From the NCBI GenBank assembly GCA_040902725.1, contig JBBDWU010000055.1:1-60207 (forward strand): DNA of 60,207 nt, in the 5' to 3' direction. The stretch comes from JACVRU01 sp040902725 (GTDB lineage Bacteria > Actinomycetota > Thermoleophilia > Gaiellales > Gaiellaceae). This document shows positions 1 to 7,364 of this stretch, piece after piece. The stretch's first letter is position 1, and each line of letters opens with the position of its first letter. Both the position numbers and the translations under genes were made by a program. The notes below the pieces were generated by a model, which ran no database searches, was not told the origin of the DNA, and saw nothing but the letters and a program-made list of their open reading frames with translations.

Positions 1-53
1 AGAGCAGGGGACTCTTAATCCCAAGGTCGAAGGTTCGAATCCTTCACGGCCCA
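1..53 (+). tRNA. tRNA-Lys (anticodon CTT), 5' end outside window
   Basis: The window opens inside a tRNA. The end of the D stem (GAGC), the anticodon loop CTCTTAA (anticodon CTT, lysine), the T arm GAAGG-TTCGAAT-CCTTC and the acceptor strand ACGGCCC followed by discriminator A are all readable. About 20 nt of the 5' part lie upstream. CCA is not encoded. Base pair 27-43 would be a G-A mismatch. Confidence 0.9.
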
Positions 54-105
54 TCTCACGTACTACTACCTGAGGCCTGGGGTCTTCCAGGCGGAGGGAG
101 GAGAG

Positions 106-486
106 ATGGCAGAGCAGAGCCTTTATCAGCGGATCGGTGGCGCCAACGCCATCGCCATGGTCGTCGATCGCTTCAGCGACGAGGTCGTCAAGAATCCGAA
201 GCTCAATGCGAACCCGGCCCTGAGGAAGTGGAACGAATCGGGGCAGTTGCCAGGGCTGAAGTTCATGCGGACACTCTGGCTCTGCGAGCAGGCCGGCGGG
301 CCGTTTCACTACACCGGCAAGGAGCTTGGCCAAGCCCATCAGGATCTCCACATCACGTCCGACGAGTTCTACGAGGTCGGAGCGGAGATCGCCGCCGCGC
401 TCGACCACTTCGACGTGCCGGAGCGCGAGAAGCAGGAAGTCCTGGCCGCAATCGTGGCCCGGAAGGACGAGGTAGTCCGTTCGTAG
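106..486 (+). CDS. Group I-like truncated haemoglobin
   Basis: The 126-residue product fits the 2-on-2 truncated globin family (usually 115-135 aa), soluble haem proteins that bind O2 or NO. It starts with the family-typical LYQRIGG segment, has FHYTGKEL before the F helix, and the His of QAHQDLHIT is the expected proximal haem ligand. The B10 position, usually Tyr, appears to be Phe (VVDRF), which may change ligand affinity. A strong RBS (GGAGGGAGGAGAG) precedes the ATG. It stands alone downstream of the tRNA. The family call is firm; the physiological role (NO detoxification or O2 handling) is inference. Confidence 0.85.
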   Translation: MAEQSLYQRIGGANAIAMVVDRFSDEVVKNPKLNANPALRKWNESGQLPGLKFMRTLWLCEQAGGPFHYTGKELGQAHQDLHITSDEFYEVGAEIAAALDHFDVPEREKQEVLAAIVARKDEVVRS

Positions 487-501
487 CGATTGACCGGGTC
501 T

Positions 502-525
502 GCGTTGGCCTCTAGCGTTGGCCTC
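502..525 (+). repeat. 11-bp direct repeat upstream of secreted protein gene
   Basis: GCGTTGGCCTC occurs at 502-512 and again at 515-525, a 13-nt period, ending 15 nt before the ATG at 540. A TAGCGT hexamer (513-518) lies across the second copy. It could be an operator or a small tandem duplication. Confidence 0.5.
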
Positions 526-539
526 GGCGGGAACAACTC

Positions 540-2207
540 ATGAGGCTCTCGAGACACGTGGCCGCGTGCGCGCTCGTCCTGCTGGTGGCGGGCGCGCTGC
601 CGGGCGCCGTCGCCGCCACCCACGCGCAGGCCCAAGCCGTCGTGACCCGCTCGGTGGTGGGGGACGACTGGTCGCTGCCTCCCGGCGCGCCGGCCGCCAA
701 CTCGGGGTTCTTCTCCGAGAGCGGCTCTGCCGACCTGGACAGCCGCGTCGAGCTGCGGGGCTTCGATCTGACCTGGAGGCAGATCCAACCGACACGCGGC
801 AGCTTCGACGGCGGCGCGACCGGAAGCGCCCAGGACATGGACCTGCCGAGCTTCGACGAGCAGAACGCCGATCCACGGCCCTTCTGGATGCGTCTCTTCG
901 CGAGCGGCACGAGCTGGGCGCCGTCCTGGCTTGCCCAGCGCTGCAGCTACACGCCCGTCGGACCGGACTACGACGGCGAGAGGCATGTCCCGATCTGGGA
1001 TCCGTGCGTGTGGCCCGAGCTGCGGGAGGCCTGGCGGGAGCTCATGGTCGGCCAGGGCCTGCGCTCGGATCCGCGGCTGAAGTTCGTCTACGTCCCGGGC
1101 GCCTTCACGTGGGTCGAGTTCGACTACGACATGATCGACACCGGCGCCGCGCAGGGGCTGACGTTCGAGGCCTACCGCGACTGGCACGCCCAGATGCTCG
1201 GCGACCTGGTCGCGATCATGGGCGACTACTCGTACAAGCTCGTCTACACCGGCGAGGACTATCCCTTCAGCGACCGCTTCAAGGACAAGGTCGCCCTCTT
1301 CGCGCGCGACGCGGTCGCCGCGGGGATGGGCATCCGCACCGGCATCACGGAGCTCTTCAACTTCCACCTGAACGAGGTCCCGGCCTACGGGACGACGATC
1401 GCCACGAACGGGCATCTCGTGACGGACGACGACTGGATGCTGTTCGACGGCAGGCGGGTCGCCGGCACCGAGAACGAGTGCTACACGGACTGCGGCTTCA
1501 AGTCCCGCAATCCCGCCTACACGGTGAAGATGTCGAACCTCAAGGCGCTGCAGCTGCGGATGAACTGGATCTACGTCGTCCCGGACGCCAGCCGCCTCGA
1601 CCAGCTGGCCGCCCATTGGCGCTGGGTGCGCCGCGAGCTGGGGAGGCGTCCGGAGAACGCACCGGATGCGTGGGTGGCGCTCCGCGACGCGGAGGACGTC
1701 TACTGGCGCGACCGGGGCGACAAGAAGTGGAAGGGGTTCCCCTACGTGCGCAACCTCGAGCGCTGGATCGTGCAGCGTGACGTCGCACCGAGCGGCATCG
1801 CCCGCCGCGGCAAGCTGCGCCACAGCAACGATCCGTTGGAGGAGAACGGCACCGCGTTCGAGTCCCTGCGCACGAACGTCGCGCTCGGCCGCCGGTGGCT
1901 CTTCCTGGACGTCGACGAGCGCTTCCTGGGCGCGGCTGCGAGCGCCCCGATCGAACTCAAGGTCACCTATCGGGACTTCGCGGGGACCGCCTGGCGCGCC
2001 GAGTACCGCGCCGCCGGCGGCAGCACCCGGTCGACGCCAACGATCCGTGGGACCGCGCGCGGTACCGGCCGTCTGCGAACGGTCACCTTCCGGATCCCCG
2101 ATCCGGGCTTCGACGACAGGCTCGCCGGCGGGACGGACATCGCGCTCCGGGCGCTCAAGGGCGACCTGGAGGCGAGCTTCGTGCGCGTCGTCAAGCTCGC
2201 GCCCTGA
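540..2207 (+). CDS. Secreted protein, possible glycoside-hydrolase-like TIM barrel
   Basis: A 555-aa protein with an N-terminal signal peptide (hydrophobic stretch at residues 8-24, probable cleavage after Ala-rich residues 25-30), so it is exported. The body is rich in aromatic and acidic residues with segments such as ELRGFDLTWRQIQPTRGSF and FTWVEFDYD, which resemble the barrel strands of beta-galactosidase-like (GH42/GH-A) enzymes acting on extracellular polysaccharide. The last 150 residues look like a beta-sandwich. I cannot assign catalytic residues, so the enzyme class is inference. A second secreted protein follows 36 bp downstream. Confidence 0.55.
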   Translation: MRLSRHVAACALVLLVAGALPGAVAATHAQAQAVVTRSVVGDDWSLPPGAPAANSGFFSESGSADLDSRVELRGFDLTWRQIQPTRGSFDGGATGSAQDMDLPSFDEQNADPRPFWMRLFASGTSWAPSWLAQRCSYTPVGPDYDGERHVPIWDPCVWPELREAWRELMVGQGLRSDPRLKFVYVPGAFTWVEFDYDMIDTGAAQGLTFEAYRDWHAQMLGDLVAIMGDYSYKLVYTGEDYPFSDRFKDKVALFARDAVAAGMGIRTGITELFNFHLNEVPAYGTTIATNGHLVTDDDWMLFDGRRVAGTENECYTDCGFKSRNPAYTVKMSNLKALQLRMNWIYVVPDASRLDQLAAHWRWVRRELGRRPENAPDAWVALRDAEDVYWRDRGDKKWKGFPYVRNLERWIVQRDVAPSGIARRGKLRHSNDPLEENGTAFESLRTNVALGRRWLFLDVDERFLGAAASAPIELKVTYRDFAGTAWRAEYRAAGGSTRSTPTIRGTARGTGRLRTVTFRIPDPGFDDRLAGGTDIALRALKGDLEASFVRVVKLAP

Positions 2208-2212
2208 GCCAC

Positions 2213-2218
2213 TAGACT
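2213..2218 (+). promoter_or_regulatory. Candidate -10 box TAGACT for DUF1996 gene
   Basis: TAGACT lies 25 nt before the GTG at 2244, with a GGGAGAA ribosome binding site between them. The same hexamer recurs before several other genes here. No clear -35 box is visible. Confidence 0.45.
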
Positions 2219-2243
2219 CTCGGCAATCGCGTCGGGAGAACGT

Positions 2244-3053
2244 GTGAGGCGCCGGCTCGGCTTCTGGTTGATCGTCGTCGCCGCAGGTTCAGGCGCACTC
2301 GTCGCCGCGCCTGAGCAGCAGGCAGCTTCGACCGCGGTCTTCCCCGGCGGCCGCTACTACGTCGTCGGCTGCGGCTTCAGCCACCGCAACAACGACGATC
2401 CGATCGCCTTCCCCGGACGGCCCGGCCGCTCGCACAACCACACCTACGTCGGCAACCGGACCGTGGACGCCGACTCGACGCCGGCCTCGCTCCGCGGCGG
2501 CCCGTCGAGCTGCGGCGACCTCGGCGACTCGTCGGCGTACTGGACGCCCACGCTCTACGTCGGCCAGGAGCCGGTCCGGCCGCTCGTGGGGCTCGCCTAC
2601 TACGTCAAGCGGACCTCCGACCCGATCCAGGCGTTCCCGGCGGGGCTGAAGCTGATCGCCGGCGACCCCGAGGCCACGCGGCCCCAGAGCAAGTCCGTGG
2701 TCGGCTGGAGCTGCGGCGGCGTCGGCACCCCGAATCGCTTTGCCACCGTACCCGCGTGCGCCGAGGACAAGACGCTTCAGCTGCGCGTGGACTTCCCGGA
2801 CTGCTGGAACGGGAGCAACCTCGACAGCGTCGACCATGTCCGCCACATGGCGTACTCGAGTGCGGGGCGCTGTCCCAGCTCGCATCCCGTCGAGCTGCCC
2901 ACGATCACGCTCCTTTTCCTGTATCCGCCCGTCCCGGCCAGCGCACAGCTCGCCTCGGGCCGCTACGCCTCCCACGCCGACTTCATCAACGGCTGGGACC
3001 AGGACGTGCTCGACTTCCTCGTCGACGCGCTCAACCGCGTCGGCGATCGTTAG
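2244..3053 (+). CDS. Secreted DUF1996 domain protein
   Basis: A 269-aa exported protein: Arg-rich start, hydrophobic signal (residues 5-20), then a DUF1996 domain recognisable from CGFSHRNNDDPIAFPG, RSHNHTYVGN, the SAYWTPTLY block and the later DHVRHMAYS motif. DUF1996 is found in secreted bacterial and fungal proteins; its activity is not established, although clustered His, Asp and Asn residues suggest metal or carbohydrate binding. The GTG start is supported by GGGAGAA 4 nt upstream. It lies 36 bp after another secreted protein gene and ends with a 4-nt tail-to-tail overlap with the minus-strand remnant. Confidence 0.8.
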   Translation: MRRRLGFWLIVVAAGSGALVAAPEQQAASTAVFPGGRYYVVGCGFSHRNNDDPIAFPGRPGRSHNHTYVGNRTVDADSTPASLRGGPSSCGDLGDSSAYWTPTLYVGQEPVRPLVGLAYYVKRTSDPIQAFPAGLKLIAGDPEATRPQSKSVVGWSCGGVGTPNRFATVPACAEDKTLQLRVDFPDCWNGSNLDSVDHVRHMAYSSAGRCPSSHPVELPTITLLFLYPPVPASAQLASGRYASHADFINGWDQDVLDFLVDALNRVGDR

Positions 3054-3409
3054 ATAGCCGCCACCTCCGCCGCGAGCACCGGGTTGGAGCGCTCGAGCTC
3101 AGCCGCCGGCGAAGCGGCCGCGTTACTCCGCCTGCCACGGTTTGCCGCGCTCGATGCAGCTTCGCGCGTGGAGCGGGTAGACCCAGGCCATCCCCGCCAG
3201 CTCGTCCCTGGAGGGCGGCTCGGCCGGCGGGATCTCGACGGTGACGCCGAAGACGGTTCGGCGCCGAGCGCGACGTCGATGTCCGACCACTCGTCGCTCT
3301 TCCCGACCGCATAGGAGCCGGTGATCGCGGCGGCAGCGATGCCGGTGTCCGCCTCCGCCAGCTCGAGGAGGCGTTCGCGCACCCGATCACGCTCCTCGAC
3401 CGTGAACAC
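3050..3409 (-). pseudogene. Degraded aminoglycoside-type nucleotidyltransferase
   Basis: The first 45 codons encode an intact nucleotidyltransferase start: TGSYAVGKSDEWSDIDVALG carries the GS-x(n)-DxD metal-binding motif of the polymerase-beta superfamily. After about position 3262 the frame is wrong. Reading shifted by one gives VFGVTVEIPPAEPPSRDELA and then HARSCIERGKPWQAE, typical of the family's middle part, ending at TAA near 3125. A third fragment in the original frame (LERSNPVLAAEVAAI) gives the C-terminus. This pattern fits two internal deletions in a gene of about 250 codons. The catalytic core is lost, so no active product is expected. Confidence 0.6.
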
Positions 3410-3427
3410 GGCCCGACTCTAACCGCG

Positions 3428-3433
3428 TACGAT
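3428..3433 (+). promoter_or_regulatory. Candidate -10 box TACGAT for sensor kinase
   Basis: TACGAT sits about 31 nt before the ATG at 3465, followed by GGAAAGGAGC as RBS. No clear -35 box is visible. Confidence 0.4.
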
Positions 3434-3464
3434 TTGAGTCCCAGGAAAGGAGCGTTCGGGGGGC

Positions 3465-6374
3465 ATGACAGAGATCGGGTCCGAGGCTCGCTCGACGAGG
3501 GCGGAGCAGGCGCTCCGCGATTCGAGCCGCCGGCTGGACGTGGTGTTCCGTCACGTCACCGACGGCATCACCGTCCACGATCCGGCGGGCAAGCTCGTGT
3601 TCGCGAACGACTCGGCGGCGGCGCTCGCGGGGTACGCCTCCGTCGAGGAGCTGCTCGCCGCCTCGCCCGAGTACCTGCTCGAGCGCCTCGACTTGATCGA
3701 CGAGCAAGGGGAGCCGGTCGAGCCCTCAAGCGGGCCCGGCCGGGAGGTCGTCGGCTGGCGGGAGAGCGGCCGGGAGCGTTGGGCCGTCGTCACGACGACG
3801 CCCGTCTACTCGGACGACGGGCGCCTCGAGCTCCTGATCAACGTCTTCCGCGACATCAGCGAGACGCGCCGCCAGCAGCAGCGGGTCAACCTGCTCGCGC
3901 GCGCGGGCGACGCGATCGGCGGCTCGCTCGACTACGGCCGTACGCTCGCCGAGCTCGCCCGACTGGCCGTTCCGGCCGTGGCCGACTGGTGCATGGTCTA
4001 CGTCGAGGACGAGGACGGGCACATCCGCCGGCTCGCCGTGGAGCACTTCGGCGGCCGCCACGCGGATGTGCTCGGCCGGCTCGAGGGGCACGAGTTCCGG
4101 CCGGAAGCCGAGATCGGAGTGCCCGCAGTCGTACGCACCGGGTTCTCCGAGCTCCATCGCGACGCTGACTCGCTGCTCGTAGCAGCTGACGTCCTCGACG
4201 GCGCCCGGCTCGCCGCCGAGCTCGAGGACCTCGGCATCGGCTCATGGATGTGCGTGCCGCTCACGGCGCGCGGGCGCACATTCGGGGCGCTCTCGTTCCT
4301 CTCGACGGAGTCGGGCCGCAAGTTCGACGAGGCCGACCTCGAGCTCGCGGAGGAGCTGGCGCGCCGCGCCGCGCTGGCGGTCGACAACGCGCGGCTCTTC
4401 GAGGAGTCGCAGCGGTCGCTCGCGCTGCTCGGCGCGATCCTGACCTCCGCCCCCACCGCAATCGGGCTCTGGGACCGCGACATCAGATACGTGCGCGTCA
4501 ACGACGCGCTGGCCAGCCTGAACGAGCTGCCGGCCGAGGAGCACGTGGGCAAGTCGCTCTGGGAGGTCGTCCCCGACCTCGCGGGAGTGCTGGAGCCGGT
4601 CTACCGGGGCGTGGTCGAGACCGGCCAGTCGCTCGTCCGCCACGAGACCTCCACCGACCTCGGCGCCCACCGGCTCGGCCGCGAGCGCCACTGGCTCTCG
4701 AGCTATTTCCCTGTCAAGACCGCGGAGGGCGAGATCGTGGGCGTCGGTGCCGTGATCATGGAGATCACCGAGCGAAAGCAGGCCGAGGACATGGCCGCCG
4801 CGCGCGCCCGCCAGCAGGCCGACGTCGCCGAGCTCGGCCTGCGCGCGCTCGCCGGCGAGAGCGTCCCGGACCTGACCCGCGAAGCCGCTGCCGGCGTCGC
4901 CGAGACGCTGGGCGCCGACTTCGTCGAGATTCTCGAGCTGCTCGAGGACGGCACGCTGGTGCTGGCTGAAGGGGTCGGCTGGAGCGAGGGCCATGCCGGC
5001 TCGACCACCGTCCCGGGTGGACGCGGGTCGCAGGGCGGGTTCACCCTCGAGGCGGCGGAGCCCGTGCTCGTCGAGGACCTGGCGGCGGCGTGGCGCTTCA
5101 CGGCCTCCCCGCTGCTGGCCGAGCACGGCGTCGCGGGGGGCCTGACCGTCGTCATCCCCGGCCTCGAAGGCGACTTCGGCGTGCTCGGGGCGCACACCAA
5201 GGCGCCGCGCCGATTCACCCAGGACGACGCGAACTACCTCCAGGCGGTCGCGAACGTGCTCGGCGCCGCGTTCGACCAGCGCCGGCTCGCGGCGGCCGAG
5301 CGTGAGGCGCGGCGGGAAGCCGAGGCGAGGGCGCAGTCGGCGCAGGCGCTCGAGTTCGTCGGGGACGGCGTCTTCCTCGTCGACCGCGGCGGCATCGTCC
5401 GCCTCTGGAATCCCGCGGCCGAGGCGGTCACCGGGCTGCGGGCCGCCGACGTCGTCGGCCGGCCGACGGACGAGGCCGTGTCCGGCTGGGCCGGCTTGGC
5501 TCCCCGGGTCCCGATCGTCGATGCGCTCGCCGGAGCGTCCGCCCGCCCGGAGACGCTGCCGCTCGAGGCCGGCGGCCGCGAGGTCTGGCTGTCGATCTCC
5601 GGGGTCGCATTCGACCACGGCACGGTGTACGCATTCCGCGACGTGACGGAAGAGCGCGGCGTCGAGAAGCTCAAGAGCGACTTCGTCTCGACGATCTCGC
5701 ACGAGCTCCGCACGCCGCTCGCGGCGATCTACGGCGCCGCCCTCACGCTGCGCCGCAGCGACATGCCGCTCGACGGGCCGCACCGGGGCGAGCTGCTGGG
5801 GGTGATCGCGAGCGAGTCGGAGCGGCTCGCTCGCATCGTCAACGACATCCTCTGGACGAGCCGGATCGAGTCCAGCGGGCTTCAGGTCACGATCGAGGCA
5901 TGTGACGGGGCCGAGCTCGCCGGCGCGGTCGTGCGCGCGGCTCGGCTCCAGCTGCCGCCGAACCTGGAGCTGCGCCTGGAGGCGCCGGAGGACCTGCCGC
6001 TCGTCGCCGCCGACCCGGACAAGGTGCGCCAGGTGCTAGCCAACCTCGTCGAGAACGCGGTCAAGTACTCCCCGGACGGAGGCGTCGTGACCGTGCTCCT
6101 CGAGCACGTTGGCGACCGCGTGCGGTTCCTCGTCGACGACGAGGGCCTGGGAGTCCCCGCGCAGGAGCGGCAGCGGATCTTCGAGAAGTTCTACCGCCTC
6201 GACCCGAACCTCACCCGGGGCGTCGGCGGCACCGGGCTCGGGCTCTACATCTGCCGCGAGCTGGTGCTGCGGATGGGCGGAACGATCCGGGTCGACTCCA
6301 AGCAGGGGCGCGGCTCGACCTTCATCGTCGAGCTGCCGGCGGCGAGCGAGGTGGCGGCGCACGTCCTCGGTTAG
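3465..6374 (+). CDS. Multi-PAS/GAF hybrid-input sensor histidine kinase
   Basis: A 969-aa cytoplasmic kinase with no obvious membrane span. Domains by eye: PAS (about 20-135), GAF (150-310), PAS (320-440), GAF (455-605), a short coiled linker, PAS (625-728), HisKA dimerisation domain with phospho-acceptor His746 in ISHELRTPLA, and a C-terminal HATPase with N box NLVENAVKYS (about 860), DDEGLG and GGTGLGLY. It should autophosphorylate on His746 and pass phosphate to a response regulator, but none is adjacent, so it is an orphan. Several PAS/GAF modules suggest integration of redox, gas or small-ligand cues. The caa3 oxidase operon follows 18 bp downstream, making a respiratory signal plausible though unproven. 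Confidence 0.88.
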   Translation: MTEIGSEARSTRAEQALRDSSRRLDVVFRHVTDGITVHDPAGKLVFANDSAAALAGYASVEELLAASPEYLLERLDLIDEQGEPVEPSSGPGREVVGWRESGRERWAVVTTTPVYSDDGRLELLINVFRDISETRRQQQRVNLLARAGDAIGGSLDYGRTLAELARLAVPAVADWCMVYVEDEDGHIRRLAVEHFGGRHADVLGRLEGHEFRPEAEIGVPAVVRTGFSELHRDADSLLVAADVLDGARLAAELEDLGIGSWMCVPLTARGRTFGALSFLSTESGRKFDEADLELAEELARRAALAVDNARLFEESQRSLALLGAILTSAPTAIGLWDRDIRYVRVNDALASLNELPAEEHVGKSLWEVVPDLAGVLEPVYRGVVETGQSLVRHETSTDLGAHRLGRERHWLSSYFPVKTAEGEIVGVGAVIMEITERKQAEDMAAARARQQADVAELGLRALAGESVPDLTREAAAGVAETLGADFVEILELLEDGTLVLAEGVGWSEGHAGSTTVPGGRGSQGGFTLEAAEPVLVEDLAAAWRFTASPLLAEHGVAGGLTVVIPGLEGDFGVLGAHTKAPRRFTQDDANYLQAVANVLGAAFDQRRLAAAEREARREAEARAQSAQALEFVGDGVFLVDRGGIVRLWNPAAEAVTGLRAADVVGRPTDEAVSGWAGLAPRVPIVDALAGASARPETLPLEAGGREVWLSISGVAFDHGTVYAFRDVTEERGVEKLKSDFVSTISHELRTPLAAIYGAALTLRRSDMPLDGPHRGELLGVIASESERLARIVNDILWTSRIESSGLQVTIEACDGAELAGAVVRAARLQLPPNLELRLEAPEDLPLVAADPDKVRQVLANLVENAVKYSPDGGVVTVLLEHVGDRVRFLVDDEGLGVPAQERQRIFEKFYRLDPNLTRGVGGTGLGLYICRELVLRMGGTIRVDSKQGRGSTFIVELPAASEVAAHVLG

Positions 6375-6380
6375 CTGAGA

Positions 6381-6386
6381 TAGCTT
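6381..6386 (+). promoter_or_regulatory. Candidate leaderless promoter (TAGCTT) of ctaC
   Basis: TAGCTT lies exactly 6 nt before the GTG at 6393 and no Shine-Dalgarno sequence is present, so transcription would begin at or next to the start codon. The same spacing recurs at other genes in this window. Confidence 0.5.
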
Positions 6387-6392
6387 CAACGC

Positions 6393-7364
6393 GTGCGCTG
6401 GGGCTCGCTCGTCACGATGCTGCTGATCGGGGCCGTCGCCTTCGCAGCGACCGCCGCCGTCGCAATCTTCATTCCCTGGCTGCCCGAGTCGGCCTCGAAG
6501 GAGCGGGAGGGGATCGACTTCACCTTCTGGCTGGCGACCTGGATCTGCATCGGGATCTTCGCCATCGTCGCCGCCGTCATCGGCTACTCGTTCCTCAAGT
6601 TCCGGGTGCGGCCCGACGACGACTCCGACGGGCCGCCGATCCACGGGCACACGGGCCTCGAGATCGCCTGGACCGCGGTGCCCTTCGTGCTCGTGATCGT
6701 CCTAGGCGTCGCGAGCGCCGTCGTCCTGACCCAGAACGACCGCGCCCGCGGCTCGAACGTGAACCAGGTCGGCGTGCTCGCCCAGCAGTTCGCCTGGATG
6801 TTCGAGCACCCGAACGGCGTCACCGACGGGACGCTGCGGGTGCCGGTCGACCGCTCCACGCTGCTGACGCTGCGCGCGCGCGACGTGATCCACTCGTTCT
6901 GGGTGCCCGAGTTCGGCCAGAAGCGGGACGCAGTGCCGGGAATCGAGACGGAGCTCGTCATCACTCCCACCCGCACCGGCGAGTACACCGTCATCTGCAC
7001 CGAGCTCTGCGGGCTCGGCCACTCCCTGATGCGGACGAAGGTGATCGTGATGCCGCAGGCCGAGTACGACCGCTGGCTCGAGGAAGGTGCGGAAGCCGAA
7101 GGCCCCGCCGACGGCGGGGCCCTCTTCCTGGCGCAGGGCTGCGGCGGCTGCCACGCGTTCGCGCCGGCCGGTACGACGGCCCAGGTCGGCCCGCCGCTCG
7201 ACGGCCTCGCCGACGCCGCGCTCGTCCGCCTGGCGATTGTCGAGCCCGACGCGGAGATCGCGGAGGGCTACGCGGCGGGCGTGATGCCGAAGACGTTCGG
7301 CGAGCAGCTCTCCGAGGAGCAGCTCGACGCGCTCGTGCAGTATCTGACCGGAGGAGGCGGATGA
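6393..7364 (+). CDS. ctaC: Cytochrome c oxidase subunit II with fused cytochrome c (caa3 type)
   Basis: A 323-aa membrane subunit that takes electrons from cytochrome c and delivers them to subunit I. There are hydrophobic helices near residues 5-28, 45-70 and 87-108. The CuA domain follows, with the His of VIHSFWVPEF and the ligands of CTELCGLGHSLM (Cys, Glu, Cys, His, Met). After a linker comes a class I cytochrome c domain with CGGCH and a downstream Met (MPKTF). CuA plus haem c in one chain defines the caa3 arrangement. The GTG start is chosen because the first helix begins at once and a -10 box is 6 nt upstream. It overlaps ctaD by 4 nt (ATGA). Confidence 0.93.
   Translation: MRWGSLVTMLLIGAVAFAATAAVAIFIPWLPESASKEREGIDFTFWLATWICIGIFAIVAAVIGYSFLKFRVRPDDDSDGPPIHGHTGLEIAWTAVPFVLVIVLGVASAVVLTQNDRARGSNVNQVGVLAQQFAWMFEHPNGVTDGTLRVPVDRSTLLTLRARDVIHSFWVPEFGQKRDAVPGIETELVITPTRTGEYTVICTELCGLGHSLMRTKVIVMPQAEYDRWLEEGAEAEGPADGGALFLAQGCGGCHAFAPAGTTAQVGPPLDGLADAALVRLAIVEPDAEIAEGYAAGVMPKTFGEQLSEEQLDALVQYLTGGGG

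Noticed and set aside
369..1823. 484-codon open frame on the minus strand
   Set aside because: It runs antisense to the globin and secreted protein genes, which have signal peptides, motifs and RBSs. Composition is that of a shadow frame.
4242..5783. 513-codon minus-strand frame
   Set aside because: Antisense to the sensor kinase whose PAS, GAF and HisKA motifs are clear.
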